From NCBI RefSeq assembly GCF_029227915.1, contig NC_079887.1, positions 14,880,001 to 14,944,000 of the forward strand: a DNA stretch of 64,000 nucleotides, written 5' to 3'. Origin of the DNA: Hydractinia symbiolongicarpus. Its lineage: Eukaryota > Cnidaria > Hydrozoa > Anthoathecata > Hydractiniidae. Each line of letters starts with the position of its first letter. The first letter of the stretch is position 1. The notes below the pieces were generated by a model, which was given only the letters and a program-made list of their open reading frames with translations, had not been told where the DNA came from and made no database searches. This document shows positions 48,801 through 61,300 of this stretch, piece by piece. Both the position numbers and the translations under genes were made by a program.

Positions 48801-49050
48801 CATACTTTGTTACATCACCAACAGAAACTGAACTAAGCATTAAAGATGGGTTACATTTTTGAGGGAATCTTAAGTAACAAGCACAGCTCGTTGAATTAGT
48901 TTTGGATTGGATATAATTTATTTGTACCTGTGGTTATTTTTAGAGTAAGACGGACTGTTGAGTAGAAACCTCGCGGATGGACGGGGAATATCAATGATAT
49001 ATCAATTAGCTATTTGCTGCACTGTCAAGCCCTCTTAAAACTGGATCATT
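45830..49050. other. Large non-coding stretch
   Basis: No gene supported. Open frames at 46305-46583 and 46681-46992 show no domain or signal and are taken as chance. A small palindrome ATGCGTCC...GGACGCAT occurs at about 48188-48230. Confidence 0.4.
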
Positions 49051-49389
49051 TCACAATCCTATATACAATGCCCTAAAAAATATATTGACACTGGGTGACA
49101 AATTTTTATACTAGATTCGCGCAAATTGAACTTGCCAAATTTCATTTCCAAATGTTTACAGACTTAGGAGATACTTACGTTATTTGGTTAGATCCAGGCC
49201 CTCGAAATGTGCTAATTGTTGCCGACATCACCATGACCCTTTGAAAGCCCTGATCTGTAAAGTGGGCCTTAATTTTTCCGTAGAGTAGACATGTTAAAAA
49301 TGCGAGATAAATTTGAGACTTAATGCTTTTTTGCTAATTTTGCAAAATGGCTGTTTCATTGTCTCAATATTTTGGTAAGGGATTGTAGT
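49051..49389 (-). mobile_element. M1-family MITE, reversed copy
   Basis: Ends TCACAATCCT and GGGATTGTAG are weakly inverted. Read on the - strand the interior gives GATGTCGGCAACAATTAG and CTAACCAAATAACGTAAGT, matching the interior of the 33420-33783 element in order and spacing. Confidence 0.55.
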
Positions 49390-49659
49390 TCCTGATTGAC
49401 ATCCATATTTGGTAATATCCTTCGGGGCGTGTTTAAAAAAGATGTTGTTTTGAAAAGTAAATGTATATTTTAAGCACTGATTATTTTTGCAATTACAAGA
49501 GTAATTTTTTCATAAATATATATACAAGACGTAATAAATAGATTAAATATTCATACAAATATAAGTTAATAAATTATTATTTTTAAACAGATCTACTGAT
49601 TAATCGCCGGCAATCATCAGTCGGAATGTGAAGTACAAATTGTTTTCTTCAGTACACCT

Positions 49660-49929
49660 TTAGTTACCTCCAGACTTGTAAGTTGCTTCCAATTTGATTC
49701 GTAGTAATTCTTTTTTCTTGCAGTCACCGACACATTTCACAAACTCTATCACAAGTTTTTTTAATTTATCTTTTCCTTTCGTTTTATCTAAAGCATTGGC
49801 GGTTTCATCCATAGTCTTCTGCAGTTTATTAAGCATCTTAGTTTGAAGTTTTTCTGAAGCTGGTCTGCTTTCTATAACGTGTAATAAAAGAGTTGCTGCA
49901 AAGATAACTAAAATCGTCGATGAAGTCAT
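49660..49929 (-). CDS. Small secreted cationic helical peptide, 89 aa, single exon
   Basis: The ORF starts with a clear signal peptide (about 1-21, MTSSTILVIFAATLLLHVIE, then SRP). The mature part is Lys-rich and predicted helical (LQTKMLNKLQKTMDETANAL, KDKLKKLVIEFVKC). It has just two cysteines in C-x3-C (CVGDC) near the C-terminus and ends KSGGN. A TATA box lies 60-67 bases upstream. No family was recognised; an antimicrobial, signalling or other secretory-cell product is possible, and nothing shows toxicity. The intact frame, signal peptide and promoter make it a believable gene, despite its size. Confidence 0.72.
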   Translation of the reverse strand: MTSSTILVIFAATLLLHVIESRPASEKLQTKMLNKLQKTMDETANALDKTKGKDKLKKLVIEFVKCVGDCKKKELLRIKLEATYKSGGN

Positions 49930-49988
49930 GTTGATGTTGTGTTGTGCTTGCTGATTTTACTTTTGTTGCAAATTAAACATTGTCGAAG

Positions 49989-49996
49989 CTTTTATA
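49989..49996 (-). promoter_or_regulatory. TATA box (TATAAAAG)
   Basis: Complement of CTTTTATA, 60 bases upstream of the ATG at 49929; the spacing resembles that of the TATA box in front of the secreted-protein gene at 36368. Confidence 0.55.
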
Positions 49997-51540
49997 CTTT
50001 TGCATTGTAACGGGAAGGTTCTGGAGGTCAATCTCAAAGATCGTGAACAGCTCGTTCCGAAAAGACATTAAATGACGCGATACATCCGTTAAAGGCGCTT
50101 GCCATTCCGATAGAGGCGTACGGATAACTGTTTATGCCCACGTATGAATGACCTTGTATATTTTTTTTAACCTTAGACGTTTGGACTTTTTTTAAAAAAC
50201 TCAAAACATTCGTAACTTTTCGACAATTTTTAAATATTGAAATTTACATTCTGGCAGTGGTGCGTCGTTTGGAGCTTACGGGTTACCGCGTGAAATTTTA
50301 AATTCTACAGTTTTAATAAAAGTGTTTCTGGATATTTAGTAAATTTTTTCCACTCACAGGATAGCATAAATTATGTAGCAATAATGATTATCAAGGAAAT
50401 TAAAACTCCCATGTAATCGTTCAATTGATAATTAAAATTTAATGATGCATTTAATGTGTGGAGGATGTCGTGACTTCCATTCACCTTTTAGAGTTCAGTT
50501 TATTAATATAAAACAATATGCGATGGATGTTGTGCAGCGTATTTTCTCCTTGACTCTACACTGTGAAGCGTCCAGAAGTGCAATGCTCTACGATTGTTCC
50601 AAACAAATTTTTTTTGAGTGAAAAATTAAAGAAACCTGTTTTCTCTGATGTAGTTAAATTGTGGATATACGCACTGATGTATAAACATGCATTTTTTGGC
50701 ATTGGCTTTAAAATATTTTCAACAGCCGGCCAAATGTTTTACTGTTTTTAAGGAGGCTGCCCTAAGATACAAAAAATCAACGATATATTTGGTAAGGGTA
50801 TTGCAACTAATAAGTACTAATTATGGCACGGTACAGAGTACAATACAACATATATCTTTCTTTCTTCTTTTTTGTTCTCTTTTTTCCGAGTCTTAAAAAT
50901 ATTAAAAGGAGAAAAATATTTCATATATTGTACGAGGCTACAGTGCGAAATTAATAATATAATATATTATCATTGTGTAAAAAATCGCAAAACATGATTC
51001 CAAAATCGAACGACGCCTTACATGTTCTTTTCATCTAAAAGTCTGTTGTAGATTTCAATCAAAGGCGGGAACGAAATTTATTTGAATTAATTTAGAAACG
51101 GCGAGAAGAAAAACAAACATGGAAGAACTTTTTAAAACCATGATCAATTTTTATTACTAAAAAGGAAATTTGAATAAATTATTCTTTTAATTTATCAAGA
51201 AAGGAATAATATATTACGAAATACGTGATTGGATTAATTTGATCATCAATTTGCTTATTTAGATTCCGAGTTTTTCTTTTGGATGTCAAAATCGCATAAC
51301 TCTAAGGTAAATCACTTCTGCTGATGTCATTCTGTCAAGATACAAATCATTTTAATTTTTAATTCTGATACACCTGTTGATTGATTAATAAATATTGATG
51401 TAAATATTGATGTAAATGTAATTGTCATTTCATAAACCCTGCAATTTGTGCTCCTTAATTATTACATTTGACAAAGTTAAGGGCGGTAATATCATTGCGA
51501 ATTTGCATCCTTCTTATGGAAATATATCTAACTAGTCGTT
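49997..51540. other. Non-coding stretch
   Basis: Upstream region of the secreted peptide gene and AT-rich DNA. No other gene or repeat recognised. Confidence 0.4.
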
Positions 51541-51687
51541 AACCCGTGGAAAAATCCACAAGTTCGCCTGTCCTTTTCATACCGCATTGCGTGCGTCTCG
51601 TTACCTGCGCAGCTAAGCTACCATTTTGCGTGACAGACAGACGGACGGACGGACGGACAGACGTATACGGGTATTATAATATAGATA
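51541..51687 (-). repeat. Dispersed GTCTGTCCGTCCG repeat, copy 2
   Basis: Inverted copy of 25777-25893, with an (ACGG)n-type run. It extends about 25 bp further into CGTGGAAAAATCCACAAG, a small hairpin (GTGGA/TCCAC). Confidence 0.7.
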
Positions 51688-52210
51688 ATATACAATACAT
51701 AGTAGTTATCGCATGGTGTCGAGAAAAAAAACACATTATACAACTCAGTTCATTACAACAGTGTGTCAATTAACTGTAATTTGTAAATGAATTTGAAATT
51801 CATAATTTGAAATAAAATAACACATTTTTTTGACAGCGAAATGTGCGTAAAAAGTAATCGCCTTGTAGTGGCTTTGTTGGGTTTAAAACTTTTCTTTCGT
51901 TAAGTCATGATAGAACTGGACTACCAGTTTGTCTTGTACAAACTTCTGTACCTCTCGGATCCCTACATTTTCTGCGTTGGACGGTTAAAATATTTTCGTC
52001 GTATTTCCACGGTACTGATTTATCGAAAGAAACGTTTAATGTTTTTGTTTGTTTTTTCTGACAAGTAAATTTATCAGAGTAAGTCTTAAAATGTTGGTTG
52101 ACGTTTATCTACTTATTCTCATCGGCTTGAAACGTGAGTGTCAGCCCGTTATTGATTTTCAGGTACATTACCTTGAAAAATTTTTTTTAATGTAGCAAAC
52201 TTCAGCTCTT
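51688..52210. other. Non-coding stretch
   Basis: Nothing recognised apart from AT-rich sequence. Confidence 0.35.
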
Positions 52211-52734
52211 CAGTAGACTCTCTGTAATTCGACTTCCCCTAATTCGAACCCCTCTTTAATTCGAACAAATCCTCTGGTCCCGTAAAAATCCCTTAACAAA
52301 CTCTCATGATTCACTTCCCCTAATTCGAACCTCCATAATTCAAATACCTTTATATTTCGAGGCATATTTCCGGTCCCTTTAGATCATTTCACCCCGTAAA
52401 TCGAACTTTTAAAGATCGAATTACGTAAAGTAACGTTAAGTTAATATCTTTCATCGAGTGTAAACAGGGTTTTACATGTTCGATTTCAAAATTGAAGGTC
52501 TAGGATTCTTTTCAAACTACAAAGGATATATTTTTGTTATTAATCAACAAGATGGCGGCTCTTCCAGCAAAACGTCGGCACAATGAAAAGTATCTATGAA
52601 GTCTCTTTACTACCACCAACCTGATTTTTGGACAAAATTTTACAAAAATTTATGAACTTCCCCTAATTCGAACTCTCCCTAATTCAAACTTTTTTTTCGG
52701 TCCCCTGCGAGTTCGAATTACAGAGAGTCTACTG
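52211..52734 (+). mobile_element. pogo/Tigger-type MITE (524 bp)
   Basis: The terminal repeats CAGTAGACTCTCTGTAATTC and GAATTACAGAGAGTCTACTG are inverted, followed inward by repeated CTAATTCGAAC. CAGTAGACTC ends are typical of pogo/Tigger elements. ATGGCGGCTCTTCCAGC near 52552 opens a short MAALPAKRRHNEKYL frame like a transposase start, closed by TGA. TA follows the right end. Confidence 0.8.
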
Positions 52735-53270
52735 TACTTGTTTGCTTCCCTGCTATTTTTATGTTCTCGTATAAAAACTGATTTTACATGATACATACAA
52801 GAGGACAGGCGTTGAAGAAAACCGTCAAAACAATTTCCATTCTTGTTCCTCAATCATTACTCATGTGGGTTGTAATGTTCCGAGGTTAAGAGGAAACAAA
52901 CTGCGAGATGAAATTAAAATTGGACCGCCTTCTTAGTTTACTTGTTGGTTGCTCTGAATTTCCTTCCTTTTAAATTGAACTGAATGTAAGATTGATACAG
53001 TATTTTCTCAGAAAAGTCAATTACGTAAGCTATGCTTTTTTACATCTCATCAAAACACTATAAGAACTGTTTAAAAACTATTAACGGTGATTTAAAATCG
53101 CGTTTGGCTTCTCTATTTAAAGGCAAAAGACCTATATTTCCTAAATTTTGCGCGGAATTGGAATATTTTCGAAACTGTAAGATTCTTGGAAGATTCAAAT
53201 TTGCGAATTAAAAAACTCGCAAAAATCACAAATAGCACGCAAAAAAATCATATGGTACTTTTTTGTTATA
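52735..53270. other. Non-coding stretch between two Tigger-type elements
   Basis: No gene; AT-rich. Confidence 0.35.
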
Positions 53271-54019
53271 CAGTAGACTCCCGGTAACTCGAACACCAGT
53301 TAACTCGAACTTTTATTAGCTCGAACTGTTTTCTACGGTCCCTTGGACATTTCTTAATACTTCCTTATAAAAACTACTCGTTAACTCGAACCCCGGATAA
53401 CTCAAACATTTGTTTTCTCGAACCATTTTTTGGTCCTCCTTAAGTTAATTTCTTCGAATAACTCGAACTTTTTAGTGTCTAAGTAGAAAATAAATGTTCG
53501 AAAATGAATACTGGTATGTAATGTAATGAAATTTCGAAAAAGCTGTTCTCTTTACAAAGGAGCCAAAATGTTCCTTTTGGTGGCAATATGATAAAAGAGA
53601 AAATAAAAGAAGGCTCTTCAATTTGCTGAATGTTTTGATCTTACAAATTTTAAAGCGTCAGATGGATGGCTGGAGAAGTTGAAAAAAAGGTTAGAAAATA
53701 AATACATTATTGCATGTAACAAAACATACTTCTTTACAAGTTACATTCCTTTTTTTAAATTACAAGTTCTGTTTTTTTAAAAATGTCCACCATAAAATTT
53801 TGTCCTGACAGTTGGATAATGCAAGGCACTTGCTTGCCATCGCCATCTCTAAGATTTACTGCTTTTTCTGTAATAGTGATAAGGCATTTTCCAATGGGAT
53901 TGGCAGGTGGAAGATAAAAAATCGTTTTAGCAAACGGGAACTGCCCTTAAGTCGACCATTCGTTAACTCGATCTGTTTTCTCTGGTTCCTTGGAGGTTCG
54001 AGTTACCGAAAGTTAATTG
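53271..54019 (+). mobile_element. Decayed pogo/Tigger element with CENP-B-type HTH remnant
   Basis: Left end CAGTAGACTCCCGGTAACTC; right end is the eroded inverse (GAGTTACCGAAAGTTAATTG). TA lies on both sides (53269-53270 and 54020-54021). Inside, around 53610-53700, the frame reads FAECFDLTNFKASDGWLEKL, matching the helix-turn-helix DNA-binding part of Tigger/CENP-B transposases. It stops soon after; the DDE catalytic part is missing. Confidence 0.85.
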
Positions 54020-55133
54020 TATTTATATTTGCATATCATCCTGATCTACCGTTTTATCATATTTGAGTGGGATTATCTTCATTGATGTTGTTAATTACAA
54101 TACGAAGGAAGTTGGCCAAGCTATCCAAACATTTGATTTGTAGAACATTTAGCGTTCATGAAATAGCAATCCAGAACTGTAAAATTCATAACAATATTTT
54201 TTAGATAACTCAGACTGAGATTTAGTGGAAAGATATAAATATATCAAGAACGTAATTTTTTTCATAGATTAAGAACAAACATAGTCCGTAGAAAAAATAT
54301 GGTTGTGAAGTCTATTGTTTTGCGCTATTGTTTTCTGAGAAACCTTAAGCGGGCGCAATATTTTGATCATGTGATCAATGCAAAGGCACAGATAATTAAA
54401 TATGGCGGCCGCCACTTTTTCAGGGGAGAAAATCTAATACTCCAGGACTCCCCATCTAAGCCCTGACCCCTCTTGGAAATAATAGACAGGGTATATCCCT
54501 CGATATTTGTGAGGCTAGCCATGTAAAATATGCACATCTTAGCTAGCTTAGATAAATTTGCAAATAGAATAGAGAAGACTGCTCATGGTAAGTAAGAGTG
54601 AAACAACATTTCAAGTGTCTCGCGCTCCCAAATTCTGTTAAACTCATTAAGAGGCTAAGAGGCTTCTTATTAATCTATAGTTACCTACTCAAAGTTGAGT
54701 TTCTAAATCAAAAAATTATGTAAAATTTTTTTAGTTTGGATTTAACACAACTTTTTTATTTGCTTTGAATGTTATCTTAGTTTACATCGCGTTCGAAAAT
54801 GTTGCTGCGCTCTACTTCTATTGACAAAAAACACAAGTAAAAATGATTAAAAAGGCGATCTCTCTATAGTTGCCACAAGACATAATTTTGAGCTTAATCA
54901 TTCGCATATTAATTAACTAAATTTAGTAATAATCGAGACAAGTGCTTCTCACAGTTTAACTCGCCCATTTGTTTTGTTTGCAATTACGTCAAAATACAAC
55001 ATCTGACGTCAAATTAAAACTTGCAAACAACACTTTTAAAACACAGGCAACAACATCCGATACAACCTGAAGAGCGAGTACAGCCACAGTAAATGTGCAA
55101 TACCACCTCCACCACTCAGTGAACACAAGAAAT
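54020..55133. other. Non-coding stretch left of the satellite
   Basis: No gene or repeat recognised. Confidence 0.4.
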
Positions 55134-55358
55134 ATGGACGTGGCTTCACTGCTGACGGATACAGTGACATTCTTATTAGAACATGAAGAAAAGGAAAAGA
55201 AAATCTACAGTATTGAAAGAGAATATCAATATAGTTATTGTTGTGAGGACAGGGGTATCAAAGCCACCCTTTCGGATGATACAAAAATGCCTGTTGAAAA
55301 AAGAAAAGTGAAATCACATCCCAAGGTTAGAAAAAAAAGATATCAACGAAGAGATTAA
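55134..55358 (+). CDS. Candidate exon whose end is the first satellite unit (74 codons)
   Basis: From ATG 55134 the frame reads MDVASLLTDTVTFLLEHEEK and on through a charged stretch to RRD-stop. From about 55250 its DNA aligns with the satellite unit: GCCACCCTTTCGGATGATAC against GCCGCCCTCTCGGGTGCTAA. The upstream half has no satellite similarity. It may be a real exon from which the array grew, or chance. No family recognised. Confidence 0.3.
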   Translation: MDVASLLTDTVTFLLEHEEKEKKIYSIEREYQYSYCCEDRGIKATLSDDTKMPVEKRKVKSHPKVRKKRYQRRD

Positions 55359-58300
55359 TGAAAGAGCGGCATACATCTCCCTCTCGGTGCTAAGACAGAT
55401 CTTGTTCAAAGAAAAAGACTGAAATAACATCTCAAGGTGAGAAAGAATATAACAACGAGGAGATTAATGAAAAAGAGCCCAGAGCCGCAATTTCAGGAGC
55501 TGCTAAAACAAAACTTGTTTAAAGATAAAAAATGAAATTGCATCTCAAGGTTAGAAAGAAGATATCAATGAGGAAGATAATGAAAAAGCACCCCCAAGCC
55601 GACTTTTCAACTGCTAAAACAGATCTTGTTTAAAAATAGAAAGTGAAAGAACATCTGGAAGTTAGAGAGAAGATACCAACGAGAAGGATAATGAAAGAGC
55701 AACCGAAGCCGCCCTCTTGGGTGCTAAGACAGATCTTGATCAAAAGATAGAAAGTGAAATAGCATCTTGAAGTTAGAAAGAAGATATCAACCGACACATT
55801 ATTGAAAGAGTGCCCGAAGCCGCCCTCTCGGGTACTAAGACAGATCTTGATCAAAAGATAGAAAGTGAAATGGCATCTTGAAGTTAGAGAGAAGATATCA
55901 ACCGGAACATTAATGAAAGAGTGCCCGGGGCCGCCCTCTCGGGTGCTAAGACAGATCTTGATCAAAGGATAGAAAGTGAAATAACATCTTGAAGTTAGAA
56001 AGAAGATATCAACCGAAAGATTATTGAAAGAGTGCCCAAAGCCGCCCTCTCGGGTACTAAGACAGATCTTGATCAAAGATAGAAAGTGAACAACATCTTG
56101 AAGTTAGAAAGAAGATATCAACCGAAAGATTATTGAAAGAGTGCCCGAAGCCGCCTTCTCGGGTACTAAGACAGATCTTGATCAAAGATAGAAAGTGAAT
56201 AACATCTTGAAGTTAGAAAGAAGATATCAACCGAAAGAGTATTGAAAGAGTGCCCGAAGCCGCCCTCTCGGGTACTGAGACAGATCTTGATCAAAGATAG
56301 AAAGTGAATAACATCTTGGAGTTAGAAAGAAGATATCAACCGGAACAGTAATGAAAGAGCATCCGAAGCCGCCCTCTCGGGTGCTAAGACAGATCTTGAT
56401 CAAAAGATAGAAAGTGAAATAACATCTTGAAGTTAGAAAGAAGATATCAACCGAAAGATTATTGAAAGAGTGCCCGAGGCCACCCTCTCGGGTGCTAAGA
56501 CAGATCTTGATCAAAAGATAGAAAGTGAAATAACATCTTGAAGTTAGAAAGAAGATATCAACCGAAACATTATTGAAAGAGTGCCCGAGGCCGCCCTTTC
56601 GGGTGCTAAGACAGATCTTGATCAAAAGATAGAAAGTGAATAACATCTTGAAGTTAGAAAGAAGATATCAACCGAAAGATTATTGAAAGAGTGCCCGAAG
56701 CCGCCCTCTTGGGTACTAAGACAGATCTTGATCAAAGATAGAAAGTGAATAACATCTTGGAGTTAGAAAGAAGATATCAACCGGAACAGTAATGAAAGAG
56801 TGCCCGAAGCCGCCCTCTCGGGTCCTAAGACAGATCTTGATCAAAAGATAGAAAGTGAATAACATCTTGAAGTTAGAAAGAAGATATCAACCGAAAGAGT
56901 ATTGAAAGAGTGCCCGAAGCCGCCCTCTCGGGTACTGAGACAGATCTTGATCAAAGATAGAAAGTGAATAACATCTTGGAGTTAGAAAGAAGATATCAAC
57001 CGGAACAGTAATGAAAGAGCATCCGAAGCCGCCCTCTCGGGTGCTAAGACAGATCTTGATCAAAAGATAGAAAGTGAAATAACATCTTGAAGTTAGAAAG
57101 AAGATATCAACCGAAAGATTATTGAAAGAGTGCCCGAGGCCATTCTCTCGGGTGCTAAGACAGATCTTGATCAAAAGATAGAAAGTGAAATAACATCTTG
57201 AAGTTAGAAAGAAGATATCAACCGAAACATTATTGAAAGAGTGCCCGAGGCCGCCCTTTCGGGTGCTAAGACAGATCTTGATCAAAAGATAGAAAGTGAA
57301 TAACATCTTGAAGTTAGAAAGAAGATATCAACCGAAAGATTATTGAAAGAGTGCCCGAAGCCGCCCTCTTGGGTACTAAGACAGATCTTGATCAAAGATA
57401 GAAAGTGAATAACATCTTGGAGTTAGAAAGAAGATATCAACCGAAACATTATTGAAAGAGTGCCCGAAGCCGCCCTCTCGGTTCCTAAGACAGATCTTGA
57501 TCAAAAGATAGAAAGTAAAATGGCATCTTGAAATTAGAGAGAAGATATCAACCGGAACATTAATGAAAAAGTGCCCGAGGCCGCCCTCTCGGGTGCTAAG
57601 ACAGATCTTGATCAAAGATAGAAAGTGAATAACATCTTAAAGTTAGAAAGAAGATATCAACCGAAAGATTATTGAAAGAGTGCCCAAAGCCGCCCTCTCG
57701 GGTACTAAGACAGATCTTGATCAAAGATAGAAAGTGAAAACATCTTGGAGTTAGAAAGAAGATATCAACCGGAACAGTAATGAAAGAGCATCCGAAGACG
57801 CCCTCTCGGGTGCTAAGACAGATCTTGATCAAAAGATAGAAAGTGAAATAACATCTTGAAGTTAGAAAGAAGATATCAACCGAAAGATTATTGAAAGAGT
57901 GCCCGAGGCCGCCCTCTCGGGTGCTAAGACAGATCTTGATCAAAAGATAGAAAGTGAAATAACATCTTGAAGTTAGAAAGAAGATATCAACCGAAAGATT
58001 ATTGAAAGAGTGCCCAAGGTCGCCCTCTTGGGTGCTAAGACAGATCTTGATCAAAAGATAGAAAGTGAATAACATCTTAAAGTTAGAAAGAAGATATCAA
58101 CCGAAAGATTATTGAAAGAGTACCCAAGGTCGCCCTCTTGGGTGCTAAGACAGATCTTGATCAAAAGATAGAAAGTGAAATAACATCTTGAAGTTAGAAA
58201 GAAGATATCAACCGAAAGATTATTGAAAGAGTGCCCGAAGCCGCCCTCTTGGGTACTAAGACAGATCTTGATCAAAAGATAGAAAGTGAAATAACATCTT

Positions 58301-61300
58301 GAAGTTAGAAAGAAGATATCAACCGAAAGATTATTGAAAGAGTGCCCGAGGCCGCCCTCTCGGGTGCTAAGACAGATCTTGATCAAAAGATAGAAAGTGA
58401 AATAACATCTTGAAGTGAGAAAGAAGATATCAACCGAAAGATTATTGAAAGAGTGCCCAAGGTCGCCCTCTTGGGTGCTAAGACAGATCTTGATCAAAAG
58501 ATAGAAAGTGAATAACATCTTGAAGTTAGAAAGAAGATATCAACCGAAAGATTATTGAAAGAGTGCCCGAAGCCGCCCTCTCGGGTACTAAGACAGATCT
58601 TGATCAAAGATAGAAAGTGAATAACATCTTGGAGTTAGAAAGAAGATATCAACCGGAACAGTAATGAAAGAGTGCCCGAGGCCGCCCTCTCGGGTGCTAA
58701 GACAGATCTTGATCAAAAGATAGAAAGTGAAATAACATCTTGAAGTTAGAAAGAAGATATCAACCGAAAGATTATTGAAAGAGTGCCCGAAGCCGCCCTC
58801 TCGGGTACTAAGACAGATCTTGATCAAAGATAGAAAGTGAATAACATCTTGGAGTTAGAAAGAAGATATCAACCGGAACAGTAATGAAAGAGCATCCGAA
58901 GCCGCCCTCTCGGGTGCTAAGACAGATCTTGATCAAAAGATAGAAAGTGAAACAACATCTTGAAGTTAGAAAGAAGATATCAACCGAAAGATTATTGAAA
59001 GAGTGCCCGAGGCCACCCTCTCGGGTGCTAAGACAGATCTTGATCAAAAGATAGAAAGTGAAATAACATCTTGAAGTTAGAAAGAAGATATCAACCGAAA
59101 CATTATTGAAAGAGTGCCCGAGGCCGCCCTTTCGGGTGCTAAGACAGATCTTGATCAAAAGATAGAAAGTGAATAACATCTTGAAGTTAGAAAGAAGATA
59201 TCAACCGAAAGATTATTGAAAGAGTGCCCGAAGCCGCCCTCTTGGGTACTAAGACAGATCTTGATCAAAGATAGAAAGTGAAAAACATCTTGGAGTTAGA
59301 AAGAAGATATCAACCGAAACATTATTGAAAGAGTGCCCGAAGCCGCCCTCTCGGGTCCTAAGACAGATCTTGATCAAAAGATAGAAAGTGAAATGGCATC
59401 TTGAAGTTAGAGAGAAGATATCAACCGGAACATTAATGAAAAAGTGCCCGAGGCCGCCCTCTCGGGTGCTAAGACAGATCTTGATCAAAGATAGAAAGTG
59501 AATAACATCTTAAAGTTAGAAAGAAGATATCAACCGAAAGATTATTGAAAGAGTGCCCAAAGCCGCCCTCTCGGGTACTAAGACAGATCTTGATCAAAGA
59601 TAGAAAGTGAAAACATCTTGGAGTTAGAAAGAAGATATCAACCGGAACAGTAATGAAAGAGCATCCGAAGACGCCCTCTCGGGTGCTAAGACAGATCTTG
59701 ATCAAAAGATAGAAAGTGAAATAACATCTTGAAGTTAGAAAGAAGATATCAACCGAAAGATTATTGAAAGAGTGCCCGAGGCCGCCCTCTCGGGTGCTAA
59801 GACAGATCTTGATCAAAAGATAGAAAGTGAAATAACATCTTGAAGTTAGAAAGAAGATATCAACCGAAAGATTATTGAAAGAGTACCCAAGGTCGCCCTC
59901 TTGGGTGCTAAGACAGATCTTGATCAAAAGATAGAAAGTGAATAACATCTTGAAGTTAGAAAGAAGATATCAACCGAAAGATTATTGAAAGAGTGCCCGA
60001 AGCCGCCCTCTCGGGTACTAAGACAGATCTTGATCAAAGATAGAAAGTGAATAACATCTTGGAGTTAGAAAGAAGATATCAACCGGAACAGTAATGAAAG
60101 AGTGCCCGAGGCCGCCCTCTCGGGTGCTAAGACAGATCTTGATCAAAAGATAGAAAGTGAAATAACATCTTGAAGTTAGAAAGAAGATATCAACCGAAAG
60201 ATTATTGAAAGAGTGCCCGAAGCCGCCCTCTCGGGTACTAAGACAGATCTTGATCAAAGATAGAAAGTGAATAACATCTTGGAGTTAGAAAGAAGATATC
60301 AACCGAAACATTATTGAAAGAGTGCCCGAAGCCGCCCTCTCGGGTACTAAGACAGATCTTGATCAAAAGATAGAAAGTGAAATGGCATCTTGAAGTTAGA
60401 GAGAAGATATCAACCGGAACATTAATGAAAGAGTGCCCGAGGCCGCCCTCTCGGGTGCTAAGACAGATCTTGATCAAAGATAGAAAGTAAAAAACATCTT
60501 GGAGTTAGAAAGAAGATATCAACCGAAACATTATTGAAAGAGTGCCCGAAGCCGCCCTCTCGGGTTCTAAGACAGATCTTGATCAAAAGATAGAAAGTGA
60601 AATGGCATCTTGAAGTTAGAGAGAAGATATCAACCGGAACATTAATGAAAAAGTGCCCGAGGCCGCCCTCTCGGGTGCTAAGACAGATCTTGATCAAAGA
60701 TAGAAAGTGAATAACATCTTAAAGTTAGAAAGAAGATATCAACCGAAAGATTATTGAAAGAGTGCCCAAAGCCGCCCTCTCGGGTACTAAGACAGATCTT
60801 GATCAAAGATAGAAAGTGAAAACATCTTGGAGTTAGAAAGAAGATATCAACCGGAACAGTAATGAAAGAGCATCCGAAGACGCCCTCTCGGGTGCTAAGA
60901 CAGATCTTGATCAAAAGATAGAAAGTGAAATAACATCTTGAAGTTAGAAAGAAGATATCAACCGAAAGATTATTGAAAGAGTGCCCGAGGCCGCCCTCTC
61001 GGGTGCTAAGACAGATCTTGATCAAAAGATAGAAAGTGAAATAACATCTTGAAGTTAGAAAGAAGATATCAACCGAAAGATTATTGAAAGAGTACCCAAG
61101 GTCGCCCTCTTGGGTGCTAAGACAGATCTTGATCAAAAGATAGAAAGTGAATAACATCTTGAAGTTAGAAAGAAGATATCAACCGAAAGATTATTGAAAG
61201 AGTGCCCGAAGCCGCCCTCTCGGGTACTAAGACAGATCTTGATCAAAGATAGAAAGTGAATAACATCTTGGAGTTAGAAAGAAGATATCAACCGGAACAG

